Notes under the pieces: model-generated | The model's database searches: none | What the model was told of the DNA's origin: nothing | The model's input: the letters and a program-made list of their open reading frames with translations, nothing else | Program-made: the position numbers and the translations under genes | Shown here: piece after piece, positions 1-7,157 of the stretch | Position numbering within the stretch: position 1 is the first letter of the stretch | Layout of the letters: each line of letters starts with the position of its first letter | Source of the DNA: an uncultured Collinsella sp. | Lineage (GTDB): Bacteria; Actinomycetota; Coriobacteriia; Coriobacteriales; Coriobacteriaceae | Reading direction: 5' to 3' | Assembly: GCA_902495545.1 (NCBI GenBank) | Contig: CABUXM010000029.1 | Coordinates: 1 to 23,033, forward strand | Length of the DNA: 23,033 nucleotides

Positions 1-115
1 CCTCGTGTACTATCGTGAGGAGCGGATCAAGAAGTCCCTCGGGTGGCTGAGCCCGATGGAGTACCGCAGGAAGCTTGGATACGCCTAGGCGCGGTCCAAG
101 AAATCGTCCGCACCC
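1..115 (+). mobile_element. Right end of an IS3-family insertion sequence
   Basis: The transposase stop is followed within about 30 bases by GGTCCAAGAAATCGTCCGCA and a run of C (92-115). That looks like a terminal inverted repeat of the IS3 family, whose ends often carry a TCC/GGA-type motif soon after the transposase stop. The matching left end is outside the window, so the exact boundary and any target-site duplication cannot be read. Confidence 0.45.
2..88 (+). CDS. IS3-family transposase (OrfB), C-terminal end only
   Basis: An open frame enters from the left edge and ends in TAG. Its last 28 residues read LVYYREERIKKSLGWLSPME followed by YRRKLGYA. The YxxERIKxxLxxxSPxEYR pattern is the hallmark C-terminus of IS3-family DDE (rve integrase-core) transposases, which cut and join the element's ends. 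The DDE residues lie outside the window, so I cannot tell whether the element is intact. It is one of only two plus-strand genes here. Confidence 0.85.
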   Translation, partial: LVYYREERIKKSLGWLSPMEYRRKLGYA

Positions 116-310
116 CCAAGTCTATCGAAATTACTTCATTTCGTCTGAAAATTGAGCCAAATTAGCGTACATCTGTTGCGTAAAATGAGCAAAAATGGCT
201 TCGTGAAATGTCTCTATTTTCGTGCCAGTACTCATATTTGCCGCTTTTTGACCACAGGGGCATCTACCGCGCGAAATCGATAGGTCAAATCTGCCAAAAC
301 GGCCCATAAC
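116..310. other. AT-richer intergenic stretch between the IS end and tRNA-Leu
   Basis: I see no credible gene here; the short frames have no ribosome-binding site. Composition is noticeably richer in A and T than the flanking genes. Two small inverted repeats are visible: CGAAAT...ATTTCG at about 126-143, and TTTGACC (247-253) with GGTCAAA (283-289). The second could be a weak hairpin or operator. It may be a dispersed intergenic element or IS-flanking debris, but nothing here proves either. Confidence 0.4.
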
Positions 311-334
311 AAAAAGCTCCCATTGCTGGGAGCT
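311..334 (-). terminator. Rho-independent terminator after tRNA-Leu
   Basis: On the minus strand AGCTCCC - 6 nt - GGGAGCT forms a perfect 7-bp stem followed directly by a T run. It lies 11 bases past the tRNA 3' end. Confidence 0.85.
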
Positions 335-345
335 CTTTCAATCAA

Positions 346-432
346 TGGTGCGGGCGAAAGGACTTGAACCTTCATGGGGTTGCCCCCATACGGACCTGAA
401 CCGTACGCGTCTGCCAATTCCGCCACGCCCGC
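346..432 (-). tRNA. tRNA-Leu(CAG)
   Basis: This is an 87-nt class II tRNA with an encoded CCA. The acceptor stem GCGGGCG/CGCCCGC pairs perfectly and the D-arm reads GGCGGAAUUGGCAGACGC. The anticodon stem UACGG/CCGUA closes the loop UUCAGGU, giving anticodon CAG, which reads CUG leucine codons. The long variable arm (GGGG-CAA-CCCC type) is typical of leucine tRNAs. The T-loop is UUCAAGU. It stands as a single-gene transcription unit between its own promoter and terminator. Confidence 0.96.
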
Positions 433-443
433 GTGCAGGAATT

Positions 444-472
444 AGAATAACGGAGCGCCACCACGAACGCAA
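444..472 (-). promoter_or_regulatory. Promoter of tRNA-Leu
   Basis: On the minus strand, TTGCGT (467-472), a 17-nt spacer and TATTCT (444-449) resemble a sigma-70-type promoter. Initiation would fall only a few bases before the tRNA 5' end. The -35 box touches the end of tatD (stop at 476-478), so the tRNA can be expressed independently. Confidence 0.55.
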
Positions 473-475
473 GAA

Positions 476-1393
476 CTATTTTTGAAAAAGTTTGCAGGCA
501 TTCTCCCAAGCGGCTTGCGCGATTGTTTCGGCGTCCTCACCAGTGCGATCGACACGGTCGTTAACCAGCGCGTTTGCCGTAATGGAGATCATTGCGGGCT
601 CGCATTCAAGACCGCGGATGGGCTCCGGAGCCATATACGGGCAATCCGTCTCGAACAAAATTCGATCGAGTGGGGTTGCCGCAAATGCCTCGCGCACGTC
701 GTCGTTGCGCTTAAAGGTGGCCGCACCACCATAGGCGATATAGCAGCCCAGCTCCACAAAGCGCTCCATCGTGGCGCGGTCCTCGCCAAAGCAGTGCAGC
801 ACACAACCGGCCTGGGGCACGCCCACCTCACGAAGCACGTTGTACGCATCAACGTGCGAGGTGCGCTCATGGTCCGTGTCCTCGTGACGCAGATGTAGCT
901 CCACCGGCACGTTACGGCACACGGCAAGCTCGAGCTGGCGCGCCATGCAGTCAATCTGCACGTTATGGGGTGCCGGCGCGATATCGTCGTCATAGTCCAT
1001 GTGGTAGTCCAGGCCGATTTCGCCAATACCGGCGCATAAGGGATCATCGAGTGCGGCAACGACCTGTGCGTGAACGTCGTCGGCATAGTCCGGCGCGCCA
1101 TACGGATGCACGCCGGCAAGATACTTGATCTGCGGGATATCCTGCATCGGCAGAATTTCGCGCACGAGCCAGTCGCTATAGTCCGTCACGCTGCGTTTGT
1201 CAGCGATGGGGTCGAGCATCGTCACCAACAGGTCGACGCCCGCGGCTTTGGCGCGCACGAGCGTCTCAGGCACATCCTTGCCCCAGAACGAAAGCAGATG
1301 TGCATGCGTGTCGGCAAGCGGCGCCAAGGGCACGGGACAAGCAACCGTCTTCTTTTTCTTGGTAAACGTCACACGTTCGGCATTAGGCATCAT
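476..1393 (-). CDS. tatD: TatD-family metal-dependent hydrolase (DNase)
   Basis: The 305-residue protein has the complete TatD ligand set of a TIM-barrel amidohydrolase: H30-x-H32 in DTHAH, E125 in GEIGLD, H167 in ELHLRH, H200 in LHCFGE and D250 in ETDCPY. TatD proteins are Mg2+-dependent 3'-5' exonucleases or phosphodiesterases linked to DNA repair, RNA quality control and D-aminoacyl-tRNA metabolism; the substrate cannot be told from sequence. It is about 40 residues longer than typical TatD because of a Lys-rich N-terminus of about 25 residues and an Asp-rich insert near 133-145. The start overlaps the rsmA end by 11 bases and two ATG codons lie in tandem, so expression is probably coupled. 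The tatD-rsmA pairing is common in Gram-positive genomes. No terminator is visible before the tRNA-Leu promoter. Confidence 0.93.
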   Translation of the reverse strand: MMPNAERVTFTKKKKTVACPVPLAPLADTHAHLLSFWGKDVPETLVRAKAAGVDLLVTMLDPIADKRSVTDYSDWLVREILPMQDIPQIKYLAGVHPYGAPDYADDVHAQVVAALDDPLCAGIGEIGLDYHMDYDDDIAPAPHNVQIDCMARQLELAVCRNVPVELHLRHEDTDHERTSHVDAYNVLREVGVPQAGCVLHCFGEDRATMERFVELGCYIAYGGAATFKRNDDVREAFAATPLDRILFETDCPYMAPEPIRGLECEPAMISITANALVNDRVDRTGEDAETIAQAAWENACKLFQK

Positions 1394-2243
1394 GGATTAG
1401 CTCCTGGGCCAGACGGACAAAGTCAGCAACATCAAGCGTCTCGGCGCGCGTGGTGGGTGCAATACCGCAAGCCTCAAAGGCAGCATCGAGCACGTCCTTG
1501 GCAAAGCCGTTGGCGCTCATGGAATTGCGGATGGTCTTGCGACGCTGAGCAAATGCAGCATCAATCACGCGGGCCACAAATTCGCGATCGAGCCCCTCGG
1601 GCACCACGCCGTCAACACGGTCGATACGCACGACGGCCGAGTCCACGTGCGGCGCCGGCATAAAGCAACGCGGCGGCACCTCAAAGCGACCCGTCACCTG
1701 CGCATACAGGCCGAGTTTTGCCGTGTAGCCGCCATAGGTCTTGTTACCGGGCGTTGCGGCAATGCGATCGGCAACCTCCTTTTGAACCATGACGACAGCG
1801 CGCTTAAGCGCGGGCATCGTCTGGAAGAACTGAAGGATGATCGTCGCCGCCACGTTATAGGGCAGATTCGCGACAAACACCGTGGGTTCACCACCGGCGG
1901 CCTGCTCAATCTGCTCCGACGTCACCTTGAGCGCATCGCCCATGATAAAGCGGAAGTTGGCATAGTCGGCGGCGTGGGCATCGAGCACCGGCTCAAGCTC
2001 GGGATCGGCCTCAATGGACGTAACGCACGCCGCTTCCTGCAGCAACGCAAGTGTCAACGTACCGCAACCCGGACCCACCTCGAGTACGCGCTCGTCACCT
2101 GCAAGCTCGGCAAGCTCGCAGATACGTTCGATCACATGATTGTCGATCAGGAAGTTTTGGCCCAGGCGATGCTTGGTCGCAAGGCCAAACTCCTCTAGCA
2201 GCTCCCTAGTTGCCGTGGGGTTTGCCAAAGGCGAAGTTGTCAT
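1383..2243 (-). CDS. rsmA: 16S rRNA (A1518/A1519) dimethyltransferase RsmA (KsgA)
   Basis: RsmA transfers four methyl groups from S-adenosylmethionine to two adjacent adenines in the 3'-terminal helix of 16S rRNA during late 30S assembly. Visible landmarks are the N-terminal GQNFL motif (29-33), SAM-binding motif I EVGPGCGT (55-62), catalytic motif IV NLPYN (126-130) and the C-terminal helical part with FxQRRKTIRN. The 286-residue length is normal. The start is well supported by AAGGAGG just upstream of ATG. Only about 38 bases separate it from the metG terminator, so its promoter must overlap that terminator, or transcription must read through. Loss of this enzyme causes kasugamycin resistance in bacteria generally. 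Confidence 0.97.
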   Translation of the reverse strand: MTTSPLANPTATRELLEEFGLATKHRLGQNFLIDNHVIERICELAELAGDERVLEVGPGCGTLTLALLQEAACVTSIEADPELEPVLDAHAADYANFRFIMGDALKVTSEQIEQAAGGEPTVFVANLPYNVAATIILQFFQTMPALKRAVVMVQKEVADRIAATPGNKTYGGYTAKLGLYAQVTGRFEVPPRCFMPAPHVDSAVVRIDRVDGVVPEGLDREFVARVIDAAFAQRRKTIRNSMSANGFAKDVLDAAFEACGIAPTTRAETLDVADFVRLAQELIHDA

Positions 2244-2273
2244 GGTTGCCTCCTTAACATGGTGGCTGCATCG

Positions 2274-2311
2274 TAAAGTAAAAGGGCATGGACCGTTGCG
2301 GCCATGCCCTT
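2274..2311 (-). terminator. Terminator after metG
   Basis: Minus-strand RNA can form AAGGGCATGG - 10 nt - CCATGCCCTT, a perfect 10-bp stem (2282-2291 with 2302-2311) followed by TTACTTTA. It lies 43 bases beyond the metG stop and ends the GH5-rsmI-metG unit. Confidence 0.85.
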
Positions 2312-2353
2312 ACCGTTACACAGCAAATTGCCGATATGGCACTCGCGCGGTCT

Positions 2354-3955
2354 CTACGCCAGACGCGGGAACAGCGGATCGCCCTTCTCGACGGGCTGAC
2401 CACCAGCAAGCAGGCCCCAAGCGCAAATGCCCTTGAGGTCGTCGCTCGCGGCCTCGTCCTCGCAGGACAGGCGGCGCAGAGCCTCGGCAGAAGTCTGGGG
2501 CATGAGCGGCATCAGCAGGTGAGCGGCAATGCGGATGGCCTCGAGCAGGTTGTAGATCACAAACGCCAGCTCGTCAGCCTTGGCCTCGTCCTTGGCAAGT
2601 GCCCAAGGCTCGGAGTCCTCGATGTAGTGGTTGGCGGCATGGATGAGCTCCATGACCTCGTCCTTGGCTCCGCCGTAATCGAGCACGTCCATCTTGGCCA
2701 TGTAGCGCTCGACCAGGCCATCGGCGATCTTTGCCAGCGGGTTGTCGAACGCATCGAACGATGCGGGCTTGGCGGGCGCGCAACCATCAAAGTACTTGCC
2801 GCTCATGTTGAGCGAACGCGAGATAAGGTTGCCCCAGCTGTTGGCCAGGTCGGCGTTGTAGACCTGCTCCATGCGATCGAAGCTGATGGCACCGTCGGTG
2901 CCGGGGACGACGTCGGTCATAAAGTAGTAGCGATAGCCCTCGACGCCCAACATGTCGATAACGTCCTGCGGAGCGATGGCGTTGCCGCGGCTCTTGGACA
3001 TCTTCTCGGCCTTGCCGGTCTCGGCATTGCGCACGGTCAGGAAGCCGTGGGCAAAGACATGCTCGGGCAGGGCCTCGCCGATGGCCATGAGCATGGCGGG
3101 CCAAATGACGCAGTGGAAGCGGATGATGTCCTTGCCCACGATGTGGAACTGCGCGGGCCAGCGATAGGCCAGCTCGGCACGCGCCTCGTCGGTGTCGACA
3201 CCGTAGCCGACGGCCGTCATATAGTTGAGCAGCGCATCGAACCACACGTAGGTCACGTGACCCTCGTCAAACGGGACCTGAATGCCCCAGTCAAAGCTCG
3301 TACGGCTCACGGAAAGGTCATTAAGGCCGCCCTCGACAAAGCTACGTACCTCGTTCATGCGGAACGCAGGCTCGACAAAGTCGGGGTGCTCGTCGTAAAG
3401 CTTGAGCAGCTTGTCCTGGAAAGCGGAAAGCTTAAAGAAGTAGGACTCCTCCTGCACGCGCTCAAGCGGACGGTGGCAGTCGGGGCACAGGTGCTGGCCG
3501 ACGCTGCCGTACTCCTCGTCGCCCTTCTGGACCTGCGTATCGGTGAAGTAGGTCTCGTCAGGCACGCAATACCAACCGTCGTAGCTGCCCTTATACAGGT
3601 AGCCGGACTCCTTCATGCGCTCCCACAGGTACTGCACGGCATGATGCTGGCGCGGCTCGGTGGTGCGGATGAAGTCGTCGTTGGAGATCTCGAGCTTGCT
3701 CCAAAGCTCCTTGAAGTGCGGAGCCTGGCTGTCGGTCCACTCCTGCGGCGTCATGTTGTGCTTGGCTGCGGCCTCGGCGACCTTCTCGCCGTGCTCGTCC
3801 ATGCCGGTCAGGAACTTGACGTTATAGCCGGCGGAGCGACGATAACGGGCCTGAACGTCGGCGATGATGGTGGAATAAGCCGTGCCCAGGTGCGGATCGG
3901 CGTTGACGTAGTAGATGGGCGTCGTGATAAAGAACGAAGGCTTGCTTTGATCCAT
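2354..3955 (-). CDS. metG: Methionyl-tRNA synthetase
   Basis: This class I aminoacyl-tRNA synthetase charges tRNA-Met and initiator tRNA with methionine. The HIGH-type motif is HLGT (22-25) in a Rossmann fold opening ITTPIYYVNADPHLGTAY, and the second ATP-binding signature KMSKS is at 318-322. A CxxC pair (157-160, CPDC) sits in the connective-peptide zinc region; only this one CxxC knuckle is obvious. At 533 residues it ends after the anticodon-binding helical domain and lacks the C-terminal EMAPII-like tRNA-binding extension found in many MetG proteins. The start is preceded by GGAGG about 10 bases upstream. It lies 69 bases after rsmI in the same direction, and no terminator is visible between them. 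Confidence 0.97.
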   Translation of the reverse strand: MDQSKPSFFITTPIYYVNADPHLGTAYSTIIADVQARYRRSAGYNVKFLTGMDEHGEKVAEAAAKHNMTPQEWTDSQAPHFKELWSKLEISNDDFIRTTEPRQHHAVQYLWERMKESGYLYKGSYDGWYCVPDETYFTDTQVQKGDEEYGSVGQHLCPDCHRPLERVQEESYFFKLSAFQDKLLKLYDEHPDFVEPAFRMNEVRSFVEGGLNDLSVSRTSFDWGIQVPFDEGHVTYVWFDALLNYMTAVGYGVDTDEARAELAYRWPAQFHIVGKDIIRFHCVIWPAMLMAIGEALPEHVFAHGFLTVRNAETGKAEKMSKSRGNAIAPQDVIDMLGVEGYRYYFMTDVVPGTDGAISFDRMEQVYNADLANSWGNLISRSLNMSGKYFDGCAPAKPASFDAFDNPLAKIADGLVERYMAKMDVLDYGGAKDEVMELIHAANHYIEDSEPWALAKDEAKADELAFVIYNLLEAIRIAAHLLMPLMPQTSAEALRRLSCEDEAASDDLKGICAWGLLAGGQPVEKGDPLFPRLA

Positions 3956-4024
3956 GGGGTTTGTCCTCCAGAAAAACGTTGCATACAGGGGATGATTCTA
4001 GCGCAAGGGCTGGATATCCTCCAT

Positions 4025-4903
4025 CTATTGCATATCGAGCACCATGGCATAGACATCGCGCTTGCGGCGCGAATACTTCTGAGACAGGCGCTTGGCCACC
4101 GCAGAGGCGGGCTCCCCCTCCTCGAGCGCGGCGCGGATATCCTCGCGCAGGGCCTCGTCGGGATCCGCTGCCGCGGCGCCAACCGGCACGATACCGGCCT
4201 CCTCATCCTCGCTCGGCGGCGCGATGACCAGCGCAATCTCGCCCTTTACCTCGCCGCGAGCACGCAGCTCCTCGGCAAGCTGAGCAGCGGGCCCGCGCAA
4301 GACCTCCTCGTGCAGCTTGGTGAGTTCGCGGCAGACGGCAACCTCACGCTGGGGAAAGACCTCCGCCACGGCCTCGAGCGTCGCCACGATGCGATGTGGA
4401 GACTCGTAGAAGATGAGTGCGCCGGGCACCACGGCAAGGCGCTGTAAACGGCGCACGCGGTCGCCGTGCTTTCGGCCCAAAAAGCCCTCGAAGAAAAAAT
4501 GCTCGCAGGGAATGCCGGACGAAACGAGCGCCGTGACGCAAGCAGAGGGCCCGGGAATAACTTCGACGGGCACATCGGCCTCACGCGCCGCCTCGACCAG
4601 CGCCTGGCCGGGATCGGACACGCTCGGCATGCCGGCGTCCGAGGCAAAGGCGAGGGTCTCCCCCGCCAGCAGACGGTCGACCAGGCCGGCGGCGCGGTTG
4701 GCGATCACATTCTCGTCGCAACGGACAAGCGGCTTGGAAATGCCCAGGTGCATCAGCAGCTTTGACGTCACACGCGTGTCTTCGCAGCAGATGACATCGG
4801 CAGCGGCAAAGGCTTCGCCAACGCGCGGGGACAGGTCGCCCAGGTTGCCGATGGGCGTGCCGACCACATAGAGTTTGCCCGTATGGGCGCTGTTTTGCGT
4901 CAT
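4025..4903 (-). CDS. rsmI: 16S rRNA (cytidine-1402-2'-O)-methyltransferase RsmI
   Basis: RsmI methylates the ribose of C1402 in the 16S decoding centre, using S-adenosylmethionine. The protein is 292 residues, the usual size. The tetrapyrrole-methylase fold shows the family motifs LYVVGTPIGNLGD (11-23), CCEDTR (39-44), the SDAGMPSVSDPG loop (88-99), the IPGPSA stretch and FYESPHR. The acidic, Ala-rich segment near 225-260 is a variable C-terminal linker. Its ATG lies 6 bases after the stop of the GH5-like gene, so the two are almost certainly co-transcribed and probably translationally coupled. The metG gene follows downstream. Confidence 0.96.
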   Translation of the reverse strand: MTQNSAHTGKLYVVGTPIGNLGDLSPRVGEAFAAADVICCEDTRVTSKLLMHLGISKPLVRCDENVIANRAAGLVDRLLAGETLAFASDAGMPSVSDPGQALVEAAREADVPVEVIPGPSACVTALVSSGIPCEHFFFEGFLGRKHGDRVRRLQRLAVVPGALIFYESPHRIVATLEAVAEVFPQREVAVCRELTKLHEEVLRGPAAQLAEELRARGEVKGEIALVIAPPSEDEEAGIVPVGAAAADPDEALREDIRAALEEGEPASAVAKRLSQKYSRRKRDVYAMVLDMQ

Positions 4904-4909
4904 ATCAAC

Positions 4910-5971
4910 CTATTCAATCATGCCGCGCTCGAGCGTACCGAGCGCCGCGCGGGCGTCCCATGCTGCAATGCGCTTCTCGGTCTTCCACGTTTGGAAGAAC
5001 CAACCGGCAGCCGGCGCAAACGAAGCCAGCTGATTGGCGATAAACACGCGCTCGTAGGCATTGCGGCCTTCGGGCGTAACCGACGAGTTGGCAAAAATCG
5101 CCGCGCCCGACCATTCGCCCACCAGCACGGGGAACCCAGTCGAAATCGCTTCTTTAAGCTCGCGCTTGTTACGGGAAATCGCCGTCGTCAGCCCGCGGGG
5201 GCTCGTGATATCGAGCGCATACTCGTCGCGGTAATGGTACAGGTGAAGGTCCATGTAGACGTTCTTGTACTTGGCGCCGCGCATAAAATGCTTCCACTCG
5301 CTGGGATGCCCCGAAGACGAAAAGACGACGATCTTATCCTCGGGCATATACGAACGGACGAGCTCGTAGGCATCGCGATAGAAATTGCGCAGGTAGTGAG
5401 CCGGAATGCCATCCGTCATGGCAAAGAGACTCTTGCGGACACTCATCTGCGGCGTATCCAGCAGCTCAATGCCCAGCAGGCTCTCGGCCTCGCCGTAACG
5501 CTCGGCCAAGCGCTCGAGCACGTCGAGTGCGACATGGCGGCCGTTAGTGGACGAATGCCACTCGGCAACAGCCTCCGGCGTGGCGGGCGAATCGTTGGAA
5601 TCGCCCTGGCCACCGGGCACAGTTGCCAGGTCAAGCAGCACGCGAATGTCGTACTTGGCAGCCCACTCAATCGCGCGGTCGATGTAATCGACAACCGAGA
5701 TGTAGGAGGCATCGGACTCCTGTGAGCCAAAGGCATACCAAGGCACCGGCAGGCGCACGGCGTTGAGACCGATCTGCGCCATGCGACGGAAATCATCCTC
5801 GCTCACAAACGTCTCGTAATGACGGCGCATGCGCTCGTTATAGGCGGCGGTGCCCATGGCCTCCTGCAGCTCGGCCGCATTGGATGCACCGGTCGCCGCG
5901 TATAGCGACGGGGTCACCCAAGGCTCGGGAATAAACCAGCCAGAGAGATTAACGCCGAGTATCCTCTCCAT
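4910..5971 (-). CDS. GH5-like glycoside hydrolase (exo-beta-1,3-glucanase type), acid/base residue replaced
   Basis: This 353-residue protein has the TIM-barrel layout of family GH5, closest in style to yeast-type exo-1,3-beta-glucanases: GVNLSGWFIPEPWVTPS at the N-terminus (6-22), NAVRLPVPWYAF (70-81), DLHLYHY (241-247) and the nucleophile strand VLVGEWSGA with E286. At the strand that normally ends in Asn-Glu-Pro, it reads ELLDTP (169-174), so the acid/base Glu is a Thr (T173). It may be inactive, slowed, or a carbohydrate-binding protein. No signal peptide is visible, so it is predicted cytoplasmic. The start at ATG 5971 has AGGGGG 5-7 bases upstream; the frame stays open further upstream, but only through repeat DNA. 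It heads a GH5-rsmI-metG unit. Confidence 0.85.
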   Translation of the reverse strand: MERILGVNLSGWFIPEPWVTPSLYAATGASNAAELQEAMGTAAYNERMRRHYETFVSEDDFRRMAQIGLNAVRLPVPWYAFGSQESDASYISVVDYIDRAIEWAAKYDIRVLLDLATVPGGQGDSNDSPATPEAVAEWHSSTNGRHVALDVLERLAERYGEAESLLGIELLDTPQMSVRKSLFAMTDGIPAHYLRNFYRDAYELVRSYMPEDKIVVFSSSGHPSEWKHFMRGAKYKNVYMDLHLYHYRDEYALDITSPRGLTTAISRNKRELKEAISTGFPVLVGEWSGAAIFANSSVTPEGRNAYERVFIANQLASFAPAAGWFFQTWKTEKRIAAWDARAALGTLERGMIE

Positions 5972-5990
5972 CACTGCCCCCTTCGGATCG

Positions 5991-6007
5991 TGCAGGCCGA
6001 GCCTGCA
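5991..6007 (-). other. Small hairpin in the GH5 leader
   Basis: TGCAGGC - CGA - GCCTGCA is a perfect 7-bp stem with a 3-nt loop, about 20 bases upstream of the GH5 start. It has no T run, so it is unlikely to terminate transcription. It may stabilise the mRNA 5' end or have no role. Confidence 0.4.
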
Positions 6008-6036
6008 TCGTATTGCATAGGAAAAGTATCGTTTTG

Positions 6037-6076
6037 AGTATACCCGCGCGTGCGGACAGACGACCGAACGGTCTGT
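6037..6076 (-). promoter_or_regulatory. Probable GH5-operon promoter with a TetR-like operator
   Basis: The minus strand carries TATACT (6037-6042), five of six matches to a -10 box, about 66 bases upstream of the GH5 start. No good -35 box is seen. Instead, the -35 position is covered by the palindrome ACAGAC-GACCGAACG-GTCTGT (6056-6076), whose core GACCG-AA-CGGTC resembles TetR-family operators. A repressor bound here would block the promoter. Which regulator acts is unknown; none is encoded in the window. Confidence 0.45.
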
Positions 6077-6159
6077 AAAGTGGCGCAAAAGCGGGAGGAA
6101 TGTCTGAGCGGGCCCGAGATGGCGCGCCGAGATGTGCACGCACGTCGGAAGTACGCGCC

Positions 6160-6329
6160 GGAAAGCGCATCCCGTTCTGAGCGCGGGATCTGGGACGCAG
6201 TTTCCGCCAAAGACCGCAAAAGGAAAGCACATCCCATTCTGACGCCGGATTCCGGGTCGCGCTTTCCCAAGCGGCCTCAAAGCGGAAAACGCATCCCACT
6301 CTGAAGCCAAATTCCGGGACGCAGTTTCG
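6160..6329. repeat. Three tandem 46-bp imperfect palindromic repeats at a 62-bp period
   Basis: Copies begin at 6160, 6222 and 6284, each 46 bp and separated by 16-bp spacers, so the period is exactly 62 bp. By eye the copies are about three quarters identical pairwise. The ends are conserved (GGAAARCRCATCCC at one, GGGWCGCRSTTTCS at the other) and the middle varies. The two ends are imperfect reverse complements, so each copy can fold into a hairpin, like REP elements. The minus-strand frame through the array extends the GH5 frame upstream but has no ribosome-binding site. It occupies most of the gap between GH5 and tRNA-Phe. Confidence 0.75.
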
Positions 6330-6340
6330 CAGAGCCCTCG

Positions 6341-6372
6341 ATAAAAGAAAAGGACCCCTTTGCAGAGGTCCT
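6341..6372 (-). terminator. Terminator after tRNA-Phe
   Basis: On the minus strand AGGACC - 10 nt - GGTCCT is followed by TTTTCTTTTAT. It begins about 10 bases past the tRNA 3' end. The stem is only 6 bp but is followed by a strong T-rich tract. Confidence 0.7.
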
Positions 6373-6382
6373 AGTCAATTCA

Positions 6383-6458
<76 letters not shown>

Positions 6459-6490
6459 ATTTGAGGTGTGCCTTGTTTCAAGGCTTGATT

Positions 6491-6518
6491 AGTATAACCA
6501 AGGACGCGTTCCGGTCAA
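6491..6518 (-). promoter_or_regulatory. Strong promoter of tRNA-Phe
   Basis: The minus strand has TTGACC (6513-6518), a 16-nt spacer and TATACT (6491-6496), each five of six matches to sigma-70 consensus. Transcription would start about 25-30 bases before the tRNA. The short leader contains a small GCCTTG-AAA-CAAGGC hairpin. Confidence 0.75.
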
Positions 6519-6581
6519 CCGAGAATTTTAAAAAAGTTTTTGAGCACAGCCTCGGTTCTATAAATCGGCACGTCAGAGGCA

Positions 6582-6866
6582 TCAGCCGGCAGCAAGAAGT
6601 TTTTCGCTCAGAGCCGCACGGGCAAACTCACTTGGCGTCATCCCCTCGGCAGCCGCCCGTCGACGAATGGCCTCCTTCATTCCCAGAGGAATCTTGACCG
6701 ACAGCGTTGCCGTCCCCTCACCTGAGAGCGGGGGCCGTCCACGCACGATCCCACCAACGGTGTGTTCGCCATCCGGAAACTCTCCGCGCTCGTACGACTC
6801 GCACCACGCGTCAATCATTTCATCCGTTACAACCTGACCATTAGCGGCCGTATACGTCTTGCCCAT
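6582..6866 (-). CDS. Ribbon-helix-helix-like putative antitoxin
   Basis: The product is 94 residues. The C-terminal half (about 50-94) has the ribbon-helix-helix pattern of CopG/Arc-like DNA-binding proteins: a TATLSVKIP beta strand, then two helices around AEGMTPSEFARAAL. The N-terminal half is acidic and ends in GRPPLSG, a motif preceding this fold in many actinobacterial antitoxins. Its role would be to neutralise the upstream toxin and repress the shared promoter. Two tandem ATG codons overlap the toxin stop; the second is preferred because AAAGGGG lies 6 bases before it. Toxin-first order is seen in HigBA and BrnTA types. Functional assignment rests on layout and fold pattern, not on recognised close homologues. 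Confidence 0.6.
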   Translation of the reverse strand: MGKTYTAANGQVVTDEMIDAWCESYERGEFPDGEHTVGGIVRGRPPLSGEGTATLSVKIPLGMKEAIRRRAAAEGMTPSEFARAALSEKLLAAG

Positions 6867-7132
6867 CATCGACCCCTTTGCCGAGCTCGCTCGATCTCTT
6901 GCCAGAATTTCTTCTGAACCGGAGACAGGGCATGAATAATGAGCCATCCACGAATTAGTTCGACCGCAACAAGTTCCACACTTCGACCATCTGGAAGCCA
7001 TCCAATGGCAAGCCATCTCGGCGGCTCGTCCTCCGACTCGCGGCGAATGCACTCAGTAACCGCGAACCAGGCACCAAGCCCCTGCTTTTCCGTCAAGTGT
7101 TTTTTGGCGTTCGGATGGATCTCAACATCCAT
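6866..7132 (-). CDS. Small putative toxin of a type II toxin-antitoxin pair
   Basis: This 88-residue protein reads like a compact alpha/beta RNase-type toxin: a charged N-terminus (MDVEIHPNAKKHL), then strands around RWLAIGWLPDGRSVELVAVE and GWLIIHALSP, and a basic C-terminal helix rich in Arg and Gln. The order of strands and helices recalls BrnT or RelE-like proteins, but I see no diagnostic catalytic set and do not name a family. The stop overlaps the antitoxin ATG (TGATG), a coupling typical of toxin-antitoxin operons. The start is supported by GGAGGAG just upstream. It sits at the end of the Tad operon with 58 bases between and no clear terminator. Confidence 0.5.
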   Translation of the reverse strand: MDVEIHPNAKKHLTEKQGLGAWFAVTECIRRESEDEPPRWLAIGWLPDGRSVELVAVELIRGWLIIHALSPVQKKFWQEIERARQRGR

Positions 7133-7157
7133 GCATCTTCTCCTCCATCTTACCCAA

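Noticed and set aside
232..426. A 64-codon minus-strand frame over tRNA-Leu
   Set aside because: It reads through the tRNA and terminator.
2354..3955. A T-box or SAM riboswitch controlling metG
   Set aside because: metG lies 69 bases behind rsmI in the same direction with no leader structure or T-box motif visible.
2288..4447. A 719-codon plus-strand open frame across metG and rsmI
   Set aside because: It is antisense to two well-recognised genes, has shadow-type composition and matches no family.
5972..6310. Upstream extension of the GH5 frame by 113 codons
   Set aside because: It reads through the palindromic repeats and promoter region and gives repeated peptide shadows. The ATG at 5971 has a proper ribosome-binding site.
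6160..6329. A short CRISPR-like array
   Set aside because: Repeats are only about three quarters identical, spacers are 16 bp and similar to each other, and there are no cas genes.
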